A stretch of DNA of 64,000 bases from Sulfurimonas sp. (lineage in GTDB: Bacteria > Campylobacterota > Campylobacteria > Campylobacterales > Sulfurimonadaceae): assembly GCF_029027585.1 (NCBI RefSeq), contig NZ_CP093397.1:310001-374000 (forward strand). Reading direction: 5' to 3'. The position numbers and the translations under genes were made by a program. This document shows positions 50,259 through 59,388 of this stretch, piece after piece. The notes under the pieces are model-generated. The model had not been told where the DNA came from and made no database searches. It was given only the letters and a program-made list of their open reading frames with translations. Position 1 is the stretch's first letter. The number at the start of each line of letters is the position of its first letter.

Positions 50259-51140
50259 TTAGCGCTCTATAATTAACCCATTATTATCAAAGTCTAAAAT
50301 TTTCACTTCAAAATCTGGAAATTTTTGCTTTAATTTGTTTGCAATTGCTGCTGAATCTTCATCATAACTCATGGAAAAAAAGGTTGAACCACTCCCTGAA
50401 AGCGTACTCATTAAAGCTCCCGCCTCATATGCAATTTTTTGAACTGAAAATAGTTCTGGTAAAACTTTCATTCTTGCTTTTTGGTGAAATCTATCTTGAG
50501 CGGCCAACTTTAACATCTCCCAATCTTCATTGAAAAAAGTTCCAACAGTTAAAGCGGTGTGAGATAAATTGTAAATTGCATTTTCTTTAGAATATGATTT
50601 AGGTAAAAGAGTCCTTGCTTTTGAAGTGTTTATTGGCTTATTTGGTATCGCAACTATCGCCTTTAAATATGATGGAAGGTGTTTTCTTTGTGAAAATACT
50701 TTATTTTTCTCAACCGTTGCAGCATTAAAACCACCCATAACAGCTGGAGTTATATTATCAGGATGCGATTCATAAACTAATGCATGGTTTAAAATTCTTC
50801 TTTTACTAACTCTAATACCAGCCGCTTCATGAGCACTTGCTATAGCACTTACTATTACCGCAGATGAACTTCCAAGTCCTCTTGAGATTGGAATTTGGTT
50901 ATAAAAAGTAAACTTAAAATTTTGTTTTTTTTGAGTCAATCTTGCATAATGGTCATTGAAGATACTTACAAAAAGGTTATTGCCCTTAAGTCTTGGGTTA
51001 TTTTCACCCTCACCTTTAATATTTACACTAAAAAATTTCGATGGATGAAATTCAACTTTATTTCTCATATCTACTGCTAAACCTAAAGAATCAAAACCCG
51101 GACCTAGATTTGCGCTTGTTGCTGGTACACTTATTGTCAA
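50259..51140 (-). CDS. thrB: Homoserine kinase
   Basis: The 293-residue GHMP kinase has [20 protein letters not shown], the ATP loop [20 protein letters not shown] and [17 protein letters not shown]. ThrB phosphorylates homoserine for threonine synthesis. It is 31 bp upstream of the ylxR-type gene and 8 bp after the tsaB-like gene. Confidence 0.94.
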   Translation of the reverse strand: MTISVPATSANLGPGFDSLGLAVDMRNKVEFHPSKFFSVNIKGEGENNPRLKGNNLFVSIFNDHYARLTQKKQNFKFTFYNQIPISRGLGSSSAVIVSAIASAHEAAGIRVSKRRILNHALVYESHPDNITPAVMGGFNAATVEKNKVFSQRKHLPSYLKAIVAIPNKPINTSKARTLLPKSYSKENAIYNLSHTALTVGTFFNEDWEMLKLAAQDRFHQKARMKVLPELFSVQKIAYEAGALMSTLSGSGSTFFSMSYDEDSAAIANKLKQKFPDFEVKILDFDNNGLIIER

Positions 51141-51148
51141 TTATATTC

Positions 51149-51610
51149 CTATCCAACAGCTCCTATATTGTAAGCAGGAGTGCTTGTTGTGCTAAACTCA
51201 TTATAATCAAGCACATCAGGAAGCTTAAATTCCATACTTGGTGCCATTTCTAATTTTAAAGTTTTTATTTCTGAAGAAATTTTAACAAAAAATAGCTTTC
51301 CAATCGCTTTTATTGGTTGATTATTATTAAAATAAAAAGCATCTGTTGCGAAAAGTGGTATATTTTTTAAAATACTAAGTGATTTTAAAAATATATATGA
51401 AATTTTTATTGCCATAAAACTACCTGGTCCATTAGCATAAAAAAGAGTTTTCACATTATAACTATTAAACATTTCTCTATATAGTGTTGGTAAAACTTCT
51501 GAACTTTTTTCATCACTTTTGATTAGTTTGATAAGTTTAGAGTTTTCATATATGCCTATTTGTATCGGTGAAGATAAAGCAACTAAAACAACTTCTACTT
51601 CTTTAAGCAT
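51149..51610 (-). CDS. tsaB: TsaB-like protein (t6A tRNA modification), short form
   Basis: The 153-residue protein has the TsaB motif [20 protein letters not shown] and the N-terminal ASKHA-type strand [20 protein letters not shown]. TsaB scaffolds TsaD and TsaE in forming threonylcarbamoyladenosine at A37. It is shorter than E. coli TsaB (~230), lacking most of the second lobe, as in other Campylobacterota. It overlaps lpxC by 8 bp. Confidence 0.78.
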   Translation of the reverse strand: MLKEVEVVLVALSSPIQIGIYENSKLIKLIKSDEKSSEVLPTLYREMFNSYNVKTLFYANGPGSFMAIKISYIFLKSLSILKNIPLFATDAFYFNNNQPIKAIGKLFFVKISSEIKTLKLEMAPSMEFKLPDVLDYNEFSTTSTPAYNIGAVG

Positions 51611-52487
51611 ATGCTTTTTCTAACTCCTGAGTTTTTTCACCAACAAGCTCTACTACTTCGTAATTCTCAGGACTTTTTAAAAGTTCAAGAGTTAGTTTAT
51701 GGTTTAAATCATGACTTCCTGCCATGGCTTCATAATTTCCTACAAAATTCATACCTATTAAAGACATATCACCAATAGCATCTAGGATTTTATGTCTTAC
51801 AAATTCATCAGGAAACCTAAGTCCTTCAGGATTTAAAATCTTTTTATCATCAAGGACTATTGCATTTTCTAAAGAGCCACCAAGAGCTAAACCTTTTGAA
51901 CGCAAATATTGAACTTCATGTAAAAAACCAAAAGTTCTTGCTCTTGCGATTTCATTTTTATAATTTTCTTTTGTTAAATGTAACGCATACTCTTGTTTAT
52001 TTATTACAGGGTGAGGAAATTTAATAGTAAATCTATAGTTTAAATCAGGAGAAGGAGAAAGTTTCACATACTTTTCTCCCTCTTGAACGATAACTTCTTT
52101 TTTAATTTTCATCACTTTTTTAGGTTTATCTAACTCTGCGATTCCAGCTTCATCTAAAAGCATACAGTAACTAGCACTGCTTCCATCCATAACAGGAACC
52201 TCATCAGCGTCTACAATTACTTTTAAATTATCAATTCCATAAGCATATACTGCTGATAAAAGATGCTCAATAGTAGAGATGACTGTACCATTTTTACCAA
52301 TTACTGTTGCCATTTTTGTATCTACAACATTTTGGGGTATTAAAGGTATAGCAACATCAATATCACTTCTATAAAAAACTATACCACTATTTGATTCTAA
52401 TGGTTCAAGTCTTAAACGAACAGGAATACCTTTATGTAATCCAATACCCACTAATTCAACAGCTTTTTTTATAGTAGTTTGATACAT
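51603..52487 (-). CDS. lpxC: UDP-3-O-acyl-N-acetylglucosamine deacetylase
   Basis: The 294-residue enzyme has the zinc-site motifs [17 protein letters not shown] and [17 protein letters not shown], plus [16 protein letters not shown] and [16 protein letters not shown] with the catalytic His. LpxC commits to lipid A synthesis. The lpxR-like gene at 44 acts, if functional, on the same molecule. Confidence 0.96.
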   Translation of the reverse strand: MYQTTIKKAVELVGIGLHKGIPVRLRLEPLESNSGIVFYRSDIDVAIPLIPQNVVDTKMATVIGKNGTVISTIEHLLSAVYAYGIDNLKVIVDADEVPVMDGSSASYCMLLDEAGIAELDKPKKVMKIKKEVIVQEGEKYVKLSPSPDLNYRFTIKFPHPVINKQEYALHLTKENYKNEIARARTFGFLHEVQYLRSKGLALGGSLENAIVLDDKKILNPEGLRFPDEFVRHKILDAIGDMSLIGMNFVGNYEAMAGSHDLNHKLTLELLKSPENYEVVELVGEKTQELEKAYA

Positions 52488-52491
52488 ATTA

Positions 52492-53862
52492 TTATTCTCC
52501 TGAATCTATAATATTTTTTGCATTTTTTATAATGTCATTTATATTTAACTGCATCCATGTTTCATCCATCCACTCTGCTGGACGAACTTCAATGCCTTGT
52601 ATTAAAACACCAAAATGCAAATGATCTCCCATAGCGTAACCACTTTTACCTGTATTTGCTATATGTTCTTCATCAATCACTTCATCACCTAATGTAATTT
52701 GAACAGCTGAACAATGTCCATATAAAGTATAAAGTCCTAATCCATGATCTATTATAGGCATATTCCCATAGATTCCATTATAATCAGAATACACAACTTC
52801 TCCACCATTTTGTGGTTTTATTTGCGCCTGAGCATTACTTGCCATATCCAAACCTAGGTGGTATGATTCACTAACATAAGATCCATTATAAGAATACTTT
52901 CTGTGATCTCCAAATGAAGCAACTATTGCTGCATTTTTTAGTGGATACATTTTATTTATTTTAAAATTACTTATCATGTCATCAGAAACTTTAGAAGTAA
53001 TGTCATGGATTAGTTTTTCATTTTTAGCTCTAATTTGTTCATTTATAATCTTAAATTGTTCTAAAAGATTTTCTACTCCTTGAGTTTCGGAAAACTCCTC
53101 TCCAAGTTCAGCAATTTTGCCTTTTAAAAAACTATCACTAAGTTTAATCTTCGATACTTTATACTTTTTCTGTTTTAGAAAAAGTGGTATATACATTTTC
53201 GCATTGTTATTCGCATAATCATTTGCTATGATAGTTGCTTTAAAGTTTTTACTAGTTACTGGCCACGCTAAAAGGGAGATATAATATCCATCTTTGTAAA
53301 ATGGTTGTGCCTTAAACTTTTTACCAAAATTTGTTTTAATATAAAATTCTTTTAAATTATCATCACTTACTTTAAAAATAACAAGTGCCGCTCCACCTTT
53401 TTTAATTTTATAAGAATGAGAAATTATTTCTAATTTTGGTCTTTTTTTATCTATTTTAAGAGTAAACTCTTTTGTTACAGTATTACCTTTTAAAAAGTTC
53501 CATTTACTTGCATCTGTTACTTTAACTATAATTTTTATAGTTTTATCTTTCATAGCATAAGCACTTCTTGGTGGATTTATGTTTACTAAGAGTGAAGACT
53601 TAATATCAATAAACTTCTCGTTATGCAATATATTTTCACCACTCGTACTTTTTAAAACTATACTATAAGACTTAATACCACTTAAATCACTAATATCAAC
53701 TTGAAGCGGTTTTTTAAGATTCCAATATCCATTAGAATTTAAACTTATTTTTGGAACTTCTCTCTCAAACATCTCAGATGTATAAACAAATACTGCACCT
53801 ACTATCAACAACACTAGTATCGCAATACTTGATACTGATGAATTACCTTTTTTTCTTCTCAA
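52492..53862 (-). CDS. M23-family peptidoglycan endopeptidase with N-terminal membrane anchor
   Basis: The 456-residue protein has one N-terminal TM helix (~11-28), a ~250-residue beta-rich region, a short coiled coil ([20 protein letters not shown]) and a C-terminal LytM/M23 domain with [22 protein letters not shown] and [12 protein letters not shown], including the His-x4-Asp and His-x-His zinc ligands. Proteins of this kind trim peptide cross-links and shape helical cells in Helicobacter (Csd family); which family member this represents is unclear. Confidence 0.88.
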   Translation of the reverse strand: MRRKKGNSSVSSIAILVLLIVGAVFVYTSEMFEREVPKISLNSNGYWNLKKPLQVDISDLSGIKSYSIVLKSTSGENILHNEKFIDIKSSLLVNINPPRSAYAMKDKTIKIIVKVTDASKWNFLKGNTVTKEFTLKIDKKRPKLEIISHSYKIKKGGAALVIFKVSDDNLKEFYIKTNFGKKFKAQPFYKDGYYISLLAWPVTSKNFKATIIANDYANNNAKMYIPLFLKQKKYKVSKIKLSDSFLKGKIAELGEEFSETQGVENLLEQFKIINEQIRAKNEKLIHDITSKVSDDMISNFKINKMYPLKNAAIVASFGDHRKYSYNGSYVSESYHLGLDMASNAQAQIKPQNGGEVVYSDYNGIYGNMPIIDHGLGLYTLYGHCSAVQITLGDEVIDEEHIANTGKSGYAMGDHLHFGVLIQGIEVRPAEWMDETWMQLNINDIIKNAKNIIDSGE

Positions 53863-53863
53863 A

Positions 53864-54571
53864 CTATATTTCCTTACTTATTATTTTTATCATTTCATAC
53901 TTGTTATCTATATCTAAAAGAACAGCCATCTCAACAGTTGGAAGTTTTAAAGACTCTTTTAAAACCTCATCACAATCCTGAACTCTTGCTCCACTTGCTT
54001 TTAAATCTTCACTACTTAAACTAAATACAGCTACTTTTGCTTCATCTTCTAAAAGAAACTCTCCTAGCATTTTAGACTTTAATCTAAGAGAAGATAAGGT
54101 GCTTGTTTTTAGCATGTATTTACTGCATATTTCTATCTGGGCACCACACTCTATCAACTCTTTAGCCATAGCAAAAATTGTGCCATTTACTATCTTGTTT
54201 GTAAAGCTCTCACTCTCTTGTAAAAGCCCTGAGTAAAGGGCTGTCGCCATTTTAGAGTTTATCTTCATATTACTTTTTTGAAAATACTCATACAAGGACA
54301 CACAACTATTATCAAACTCGATTACACAATCAGCAGATGCTGGTTTAAAATCTTTTATTTTATCAAACCAAGGTAAAAATGAGTACTTTAAATTAAACTC
54401 TTTATTACAATTTTTCTCTCTACAAACAAGTGATACTTTTTTGTGTAGTCTTATTATATGCGTATATAAAGCACTAGCACCAGCAATATTATCTATATTT
54501 GATAAAATGACTATATGTTTAGCTTCAACTATTTTTTTTAATATATCATTCATTATTTTGTGATTGTACAC
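53864..54571 (-). CDS. Degenerate DHH-like phosphoesterase family protein
   Basis: The 235-residue protein follows the NrnA/RecJ-like fold in outline: IVILSNIDNIAGASALYTHI occupies the place of the HxNPDGDAxGS motif, DCVIEFDNSCVSLYEYF that of the next strand, and MATALYSGLLQESESFTN that of the DTGxF motif. The metal-binding Asp and His residues of the DHH signature are largely missing, so catalysis is doubtful. It starts 1 bp into flhB. The assignment is tentative. Confidence 0.55.
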   Translation of the reverse strand: MYNHKIMNDILKKIVEAKHIVILSNIDNIAGASALYTHIIRLHKKVSLVCREKNCNKEFNLKYSFLPWFDKIKDFKPASADCVIEFDNSCVSLYEYFQKSNMKINSKMATALYSGLLQESESFTNKIVNGTIFAMAKELIECGAQIEICSKYMLKTSTLSSLRLKSKMLGEFLLEDEAKVAVFSLSSEDLKASGARVQDCDEVLKESLKLPTVEMAVLLDIDNKYEMIKIISKEI

Positions 54572-55620
54572 TATTTTTGATTCATCTTATAAACATAAGC
54601 CAATACTTCTGCTACTGCCGCGAATAACTCTTCAGGAATTGGTTTATCTATATCTACCTCAGAGTATAAACTTCTTGCTAATGGAGGATTTTGAACTATA
54701 TGAACACCATTCTCTCTTGCAACTTTTTTTATCTGTTGTGCTATATTGTCCATACCTTTGGCTACAACAGTTGGAGCCCGTTTACTTTCCTCATATTTTA
54801 AAGCCACTGCATAGTGAGTTGGATTTGTTATAATAACATCAGCATTAGGAACTTCTGCCATCATTCTTTGTCTTGAAAGTTCCATCTGTTTTTGTCGAAT
54901 TTTACCTTTTATTAATGGATCTCCTTCCATATTTTTCATCTCATCTTTTATTTCTTGTTTACTCATTTTCAAACCATCAAAATACTGTTTTCTAACAATA
55001 ATAATGTCAATTAATGCAAAGATGAAAATGATAAAGAGCATCACAAATGCTAAAATAATTGCCTTATCTTTTAACCAGTCCAACTGATCACCTAGACTAA
55101 AAAGAGCAACAGTAGGAAGTTCCATAATAAAGATAAAGAAAAATAAAAAACCAATTCCCAAAGTTGTAAAAGATTTAAAGGTAATTTTTATTCCTTCTAT
55201 CATTTTTTTCATAGAAACTAAGTTTTTCATACCTTTAATCGGATCTAATTTACTAAATTTTGGTTGTATTGCATCTGGAGAAAACAGAAAACCAAACTGA
55301 GCCACAGCGGCTATAATACCAGCAACAGCTACTGAAATAGCTAAAGGCATAATTATAAGCAATAGCTCACTAACTGTTACTATTGCTATATCAATCATAA
55401 AAAGCTTATCTAATGGAGTTCCAATGAGTGAAAAATAATATTTAAATAATTGCAAAACACGATTAGCCATATATGGAAATAGCATTAAAACAGCTAAAAT
55501 AGCTATAAAAAGAGTAATAACTCCAGATGCATCTTGTGATTTTGGAACATTCCCTTCTTTTCTGGCATCCTCTATCTTTTTGGGGGTGGGTTCTTCTGTC
55601 TTTTCTTGATCATCAGCCAT
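54571..55620 (-). CDS. flhB: Flagellar type III export component FlhB
   Basis: The 349-residue protein begins ADDQEKTEEPTPKKIEDARK, has four TM helices (~32-50, 82-110, 150-172, 186-208) and a C-terminal cytoplasmic domain with the autocleavage site NPTH (266-269) within VIITNPTHYAVALKYE. FlhB switches the export apparatus from hook to filament substrates. Confidence 0.96.
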   Translation of the reverse strand: MADDQEKTEEPTPKKIEDARKEGNVPKSQDASGVITLFIAILAVLMLFPYMANRVLQLFKYYFSLIGTPLDKLFMIDIAIVTVSELLLIIMPLAISVAVAGIIAAVAQFGFLFSPDAIQPKFSKLDPIKGMKNLVSMKKMIEGIKITFKSFTTLGIGFLFFFIFIMELPTVALFSLGDQLDWLKDKAIILAFVMLFIIFIFALIDIIIVRKQYFDGLKMSKQEIKDEMKNMEGDPLIKGKIRQKQMELSRQRMMAEVPNADVIITNPTHYAVALKYEESKRAPTVVAKGMDNIAQQIKKVARENGVHIVQNPPLARSLYSEVDIDKPIPEELFAAVAEVLAYVYKMNQK

Positions 55621-55643
55621 TTAAATATCCTAGATTAACACAC

Positions 55644-55664
55644 AAAAATCTATTTTAGATTTTT
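55644..55664 (-). terminator. Possible terminator hairpin after nadC
   Basis: AAAAATCTA and TAGATTTTT form a perfect 9-bp stem around a 3-nt loop, between the nadC stop at 55725 and the flhB start. It is A/T-rich and the stem itself supplies the U run. It could equally be an RNA structure ahead of flhB. Confidence 0.4.
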
Positions 55665-55714
55665 CTTTAGTACCATAGCGGTTAGCGTAGGAAAAGGGAC
55701 TTGTTCCTTTTTCG
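55665..55714 (-). repeat. Intergenic hairpin repeat, copy at nadC-flhB
   Basis: On the minus strand this reads CGAAAAAGGAACAAGTCCCTTT, then CGCT, ACCGCTATGGT and ACTAAAG in the same order as the element at 30577-30634 in the rRNA spacer, roughly 80% alike. It has the same two potential hairpins. Confidence 0.55.
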
Positions 55715-55724
55715 TTCAAAAAGT

Positions 55725-56540
55725 CTAGTCCATCTTCATAGACAAATCTATCCAATTTGCTTGATGAATTAGTGAACCACTACTTATGGCATCTACTCCA
55801 CTTTTTGCATAAGACTCTATTGTATCTAGTGATATATTTCCACTCGCTTCTAAAAGTATATGAGAAAAATTTTCATCTCTAAACTTAACTACTTCTTTTA
55901 TTAACTCTGGTGTCATATTATCACACATCACTATATCTGCTTTTGCGTCCATCGCTTCTTTTGCTAATTCTAAAGTTTCTGCTTCTACTTCTACTGTTGT
56001 TGTAAATGGTATCTGTTTTTTTGCTTTACTTATATAGCTTTTTAAATCTTTTATTGTTTTTAGATGAGTGTCTTTTATCATTAAAGAATCATCTAAACCC
56101 ATACGATGATTAATGCATCCACCAACTTTTGTAGCATACTTTTCAAAAACTCTAAGTTGTGGTCTTGTTTTTCTAGTATCTAAAAGTTTAACATCATACG
56201 GCTTTAAAATATCTACATATTTTCTTGTCAGAGTTGCTATGGAACTTGCGTGTAAAAGCATATTTAAAAGCGTTCTTTCAACTTTTAAAAGAGTATGCGA
56301 ATTTCCAACAAGTGTTGCAATAACCTCACCTTTTTCAAAAATATCAGAATCATTTTTAAGCCAATTTATCTCAAAATTTTCCACTTTTGCTAAAACATCT
56401 ATATATTTGACTCCAGCAATAACCCCGCTACTTTTTGCGATGATTTTAGCACTAGCATCTATACTTGGCTCCACCAAAGCATATAAATCTCCACGACCAA
56501 CATCTTCTGCTAAAGTCGCTTTTACAAATTTTTCTATCAT
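55725..56540 (-). CDS. nadC: Nicotinate-nucleotide pyrophosphorylase (carboxylating)
   Basis: The chosen start MIEKFVKATLAEDVGRGDLY at 56540 overlaps the nadA stop (ATGA); a longer reading from 56576 adds 12 residues inside nadA without support. The ~271-residue enzyme has DTRKTRPQLRVFEKYATKVG, CINHRMGLDDSLMIKDTHLK and ILLEASGNISLDTIESYAKS, the quinolinate phosphoribosyltransferase signatures. It makes nicotinate mononucleotide for NAD. Confidence 0.95.
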   Translation of the reverse strand: MIEKFVKATLAEDVGRGDLYALVEPSIDASAKIIAKSSGVIAGVKYIDVLAKVENFEINWLKNDSDIFEKGEVIATLVGNSHTLLKVERTLLNMLLHASSIATLTRKYVDILKPYDVKLLDTRKTRPQLRVFEKYATKVGGCINHRMGLDDSLMIKDTHLKTIKDLKSYISKAKKQIPFTTTVEVEAETLELAKEAMDAKADIVMCDNMTPELIKEVVKFRDENFSHILLEASGNISLDTIESYAKSGVDAISSGSLIHQANWIDLSMKMD

Positions 56541-57538
56541 AATGCTAACATTCTCTCTAAAGCTATTTTTGCCCATTTTTGAGTTTTTGCATCTACAAAT
56601 ATCTCATTTAAAGGCTCACCATCATCGATAGACTTTAAAGTTAAATAAACATCTTCTAAAGTTGTTTCATTCATAGTTGGACACTCTGGTTTTGTAGAAG
56701 AAAGTACGAAAGTATTTTTATCTCTTAAACGATTTACCATATTAAACTCTGTTCCAACTGCAACTTTTTGGTCTTCAGGAAGCTCTGTTATGTATTTTAT
56801 TAGCTGAGAAGTTGAACCAACAAAATCAGAAGCATCACAGATGCTAGGATCACATTCAGGGTGAACTGCTATCAAAATTCCTGGATATTTTTTACGATAA
56901 AAAACTATATCATCGAGGGTAAAGAGCTGATGAACAGAACAAAAACCATTGTAACAAACGATATCTACTTCACTAGGATTTGTTCCATCTCCAATCACAC
57001 AAGATTTTAATCCCATCTGATTAGCTATATTTTGTCCTAAGCATCTATCTGGAACAAAAAGGATTTTTTTACCTTCTTTTAGTGCTGTTGTTATTATAGT
57101 TTTTGCATTTGAACTTGTACAAACCATACCGCCCATCTCGCCAACTTGCGCTTTCACTTCAGCATTAGAGTTTATATATGTAATAGGTAAAATATTTTCT
57201 TTGCTTATTCCATTATCTTGCATAAACTTAACAGACTCATCATAGTAGATGCTATCTATCATTTTAGCCATTGCACAACAAGCTGCTTTTGGCATGACAA
57301 CTCTTTTATGTGGAGATAAAACTTTTACACTTTGTCCCATAAAACCAACACCACTAAAAACAACAAATTCTGCGTCATCATCTCTAGTTCTTATAGCTAA
57401 CTCTAACGAATCACCAGTTATGTCCGCAACATCAAAAACTTCATCTCTTTGGTAAAAATGCGCCACAAGAGTTACGCTCAGTTTTTCTTTTAATTTATTA
57501 ATTTTTTCTTTTAATTCTTCATTTGTAAACTGCAACAA
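56537..57538 (-). CDS. nadA: Quinolinate synthase
   Basis: The 333-residue iron-sulfur enzyme has LVAHFYQRDEVFDVADITGD, the cluster cysteines in PKAACCAMAKM, MVCTSSNAKT and KPECPTMNETT, and VHPECDPSICDASDFVGSTS. It condenses iminoaspartate with dihydroxyacetone phosphate. It is translationally coupled to nadC. It is divergent from plsY. Confidence 0.95.
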   Translation of the reverse strand: MLQFTNEELKEKINKLKEKLSVTLVAHFYQRDEVFDVADITGDSLELAIRTRDDDAEFVVFSGVGFMGQSVKVLSPHKRVVMPKAACCAMAKMIDSIYYDESVKFMQDNGISKENILPITYINSNAEVKAQVGEMGGMVCTSSNAKTIITTALKEGKKILFVPDRCLGQNIANQMGLKSCVIGDGTNPSEVDIVCYNGFCSVHQLFTLDDIVFYRKKYPGILIAVHPECDPSICDASDFVGSTSQLIKYITELPEDQKVAVGTEFNMVNRLRDKNTFVLSSTKPECPTMNETTLEDVYLTLKSIDDGEPLNEIFVDAKTQKWAKIALERMLAL

Positions 57539-57632
57539 CGAACCTTTAATTTATAGTTTCGCCATTATATCAAATTTTATTTATTTATAACTATTTTATA
57601 GTAAAATGTCGTAATTATTTTTTAGGATATAT

Positions 57633-58247
57633 ATGGATTTTTTATTTAACACAAATGTACAATTTTTTATCGCAGCATATCTAGTTGGTGGTATTCCTTT
57701 TGGTCTATTACTTGCTAAAAAATTTGCTGGAGTTGATGTAAAGAAAAGTGGTAGCGGAAGTATTGGTGCTACAAATGTTCTCAGAGTTGTAAAAGAGCAA
57801 AACCCAGCTTTGGCGAAAAAACTAGGTGCAATTACCTTAGCTCTTGACGCTTTTAAAGGTATTTTTATTTTACTTATTGCTACTTTTATTTTTAATCTTA
57901 GTGACTCAACACTTTGGGGTATCGCAACTTTAGCAGTAATCGGTCACTGTTTTAGTCCATATCTTGGATTTGAAGGCGGGAAAGGCATAGCAACAGGAAT
58001 GGGAGTAATGGCTTTTATGCTACCAATTGAAACTGCTATTGCTCTCGTTGTTTGGGTGGTTTTAGCTAAAACTATTAAGATATCTTCTATCTCTTCACTA
58101 AGCGGTGTTTTAGTTTTAGCAATTTCAAGCTTTTTTATCCACCCTCAAATGGCTCATGCTCCTGTAATTTTCATCTGTTTTATTCTTTTTTATAAGCATA
58201 TTCCAAATATTATCCGTTTATTTAATGGTGAAGAAAAAAGAGTATGA
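57633..58247 (+). CDS. plsY: Glycerol-3-phosphate acyltransferase PlsY
   Basis: The 204-residue membrane protein has about five TM helices and the three PlsY motifs: SGSGSIGATNVLR, GHCFSPYLGFEGGKGIATGMG and a C-terminal HIPNIIRLFNGEEKR. It transfers acyl from acyl phosphate to glycerol-3-phosphate in phospholipid synthesis. The folB start overlaps its stop by 4 bp. Confidence 0.95.
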   Translation: MDFLFNTNVQFFIAAYLVGGIPFGLLLAKKFAGVDVKKSGSGSIGATNVLRVVKEQNPALAKKLGAITLALDAFKGIFILLIATFIFNLSDSTLWGIATLAVIGHCFSPYLGFEGGKGIATGMGVMAFMLPIETAIALVVWVVLAKTIKISSISSLSGVLVLAISSFFIHPQMAHAPVIFICFILFYKHIPNIIRLFNGEEKRV

Positions 58248-58573
58248 CTATACACATCCAAGATTTAAAATTTCAATGTATCCTTGGAATTTTAAATTTT
58301 GAAAGAGTAACTCCACAAGATATTATTATCAATCTAAAAATCAAGTATAAATATAAAAAGAATTTCATAAATTACGCCCAAATTGTTAAAATAACTAAGA
58401 AATTTATGATAAAAAATGAGTTTTTACTCATCGAAGACGCTATAAAAGAGCTAAATTTAAAGTTAGTTAAAGAATTTTCTTCTATAAAAAGGCTCAAAAT
58501 AAAGATAACAAAACCATCAATTTTGCCCGAGTGTAAGGTCAGTGTGAGCAATATCTATAAATACAAATCTTAA
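58244..58573 (+). CDS. folB: Dihydroneopterin aldolase family protein FolB
   Basis: The 109-residue protein begins MTIHIQDLKFQCILGILNFE and has the FolB Glu-containing stretch LLIEDAIKELNLKLVKEFSS and IKITKPSILPECKVSVSNIY. It would form dihydromonapterin or hydroxymethyldihydropterin for folate synthesis, upstream of FolK. Sequence is divergent and Lys/Ile-rich but length and motif order fit. Confidence 0.8.
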   Translation: MTIHIQDLKFQCILGILNFERVTPQDIIINLKIKYKYKKNFINYAQIVKITKKFMIKNEFLLIEDAIKELNLKLVKEFSSIKRLKIKITKPSILPECKVSVSNIYKYKS

Positions 58574-58601
58574 AGTTAAGTTAAAAACATATTAAAAAGA
58601 A

Positions 58602-58630
58602 TTGAATTTTTCTTTAAAGTAAGCTAAAAT
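58602..58630 (+). promoter_or_regulatory. Sigma-70-type promoter for hsrA
   Basis: TTGAAT (58602-58607) and TAAAAT (58625-58630) are separated by exactly 17 bp and lie 45 bp before the hsrA start. AGGA follows 9 nt before the ATG as ribosome site. Confidence 0.55.
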
Positions 58631-58674
58631 TATGTTATCATTCCGCCAAAATATTCACATATAGGACAAAATTA

Positions 58675-59349
58675 ATGCGTATTCTTATTATAGAAGATGA
58701 AGTAACATTAAACAAAATGCTTGCTGAGGGACTAAAAGAATTTGGTTACCAAAGTGATGTTGTAGAAACTCTTAAAGATGGAGAATACTACTTAGACATT
58801 CGTAACTATGATTTAGTTCTAATGGATTGGATGCTTCCAGATGGAAACTCTATTGATATTATTGGTGATATTAAAACAAATACACCAAAAACAGTTGTTG
58901 TTGTTTTATCAGCAAGAGATGATAATGAAAGCGAAATAGAAGCTCTTAGAAGTGGTGCTGATGACTATATCAGAAAACCTTTTGACTTTGATGTTTTAAT
59001 AGCTCGTATTGAAGCTCGTCTTCGTTTTGGTGGAAGCAACATCATTGAAATTGAAGATTTAGTTATCAACCCTGAAGAAGAAAAAATCACTTACAAAGAG
59101 CAAGACATTGAACTTAAAGGTAAACCTTTTGAAGTTCTTACTCACTTAGCTCGTCATCGTGACCAAATCGTTTCAAAAGAACAACTTCTAGATGCTATCT
59201 GGGAAGAACCAGAGTTAGTTACTCCAAATGTAATCGAAGTTGCTATTAATCAAATTCGACAAAAGATGGATAAACCATTAGGAATCACAACTATCGAAAC
59301 TGTTCGTCGTCGTGGTTACCGTTTCTGCTTTCCAAAAGAGATTAGTTAG
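58675..59349 (+). CDS. hsrA: HsrA-type homeostatic response regulator (OmpR family)
   Basis: The 224-residue protein has a receiver and a winged-helix DNA-binding domain. From about residue 130 (LKGKPFEVLTHLARHRDQIV; VIEVAINQIRQKMDKPLGIT) it is almost identical to what I recall of Helicobacter HP1043/HsrA, an essential regulator of growth genes. Unlike HP1043, whose receiver lacks the phosphoacceptor, this one has Glu7/Asp8, Asp51 (VLMDWMLPDG), Ser79 and Lys101, so it could be phosphorylated. A histidine kinase gene follows 39 bp downstream. Confidence 0.92.
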   Translation: MRILIIEDEVTLNKMLAEGLKEFGYQSDVVETLKDGEYYLDIRNYDLVLMDWMLPDGNSIDIIGDIKTNTPKTVVVVLSARDDNESEIEALRSGADDYIRKPFDFDVLIARIEARLRFGGSNIIEIEDLVINPEEEKITYKEQDIELKGKPFEVLTHLARHRDQIVSKEQLLDAIWEEPELVTPNVIEVAINQIRQKMDKPLGITTIETVRRRGYRFCFPKEIS

Positions 59350-59356
59350 TTTAAAT

Positions 59357-59374
59357 CAGCCTTCTTGGGCTGAC
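59357..59374 (+). other. Small hairpin between hsrA and the kinase gene
   Basis: TCAGCC-TTCTTG-GGCTGA forms a 6-bp GC-rich stem directly after the hsrA stop, flanked by further short complementarity (TAGT/ACTA). No T run follows, so it may reduce rather than end transcription into the kinase gene. Confidence 0.4.
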
Positions 59375-59388
59375 TAGCTAAGCAAAAA

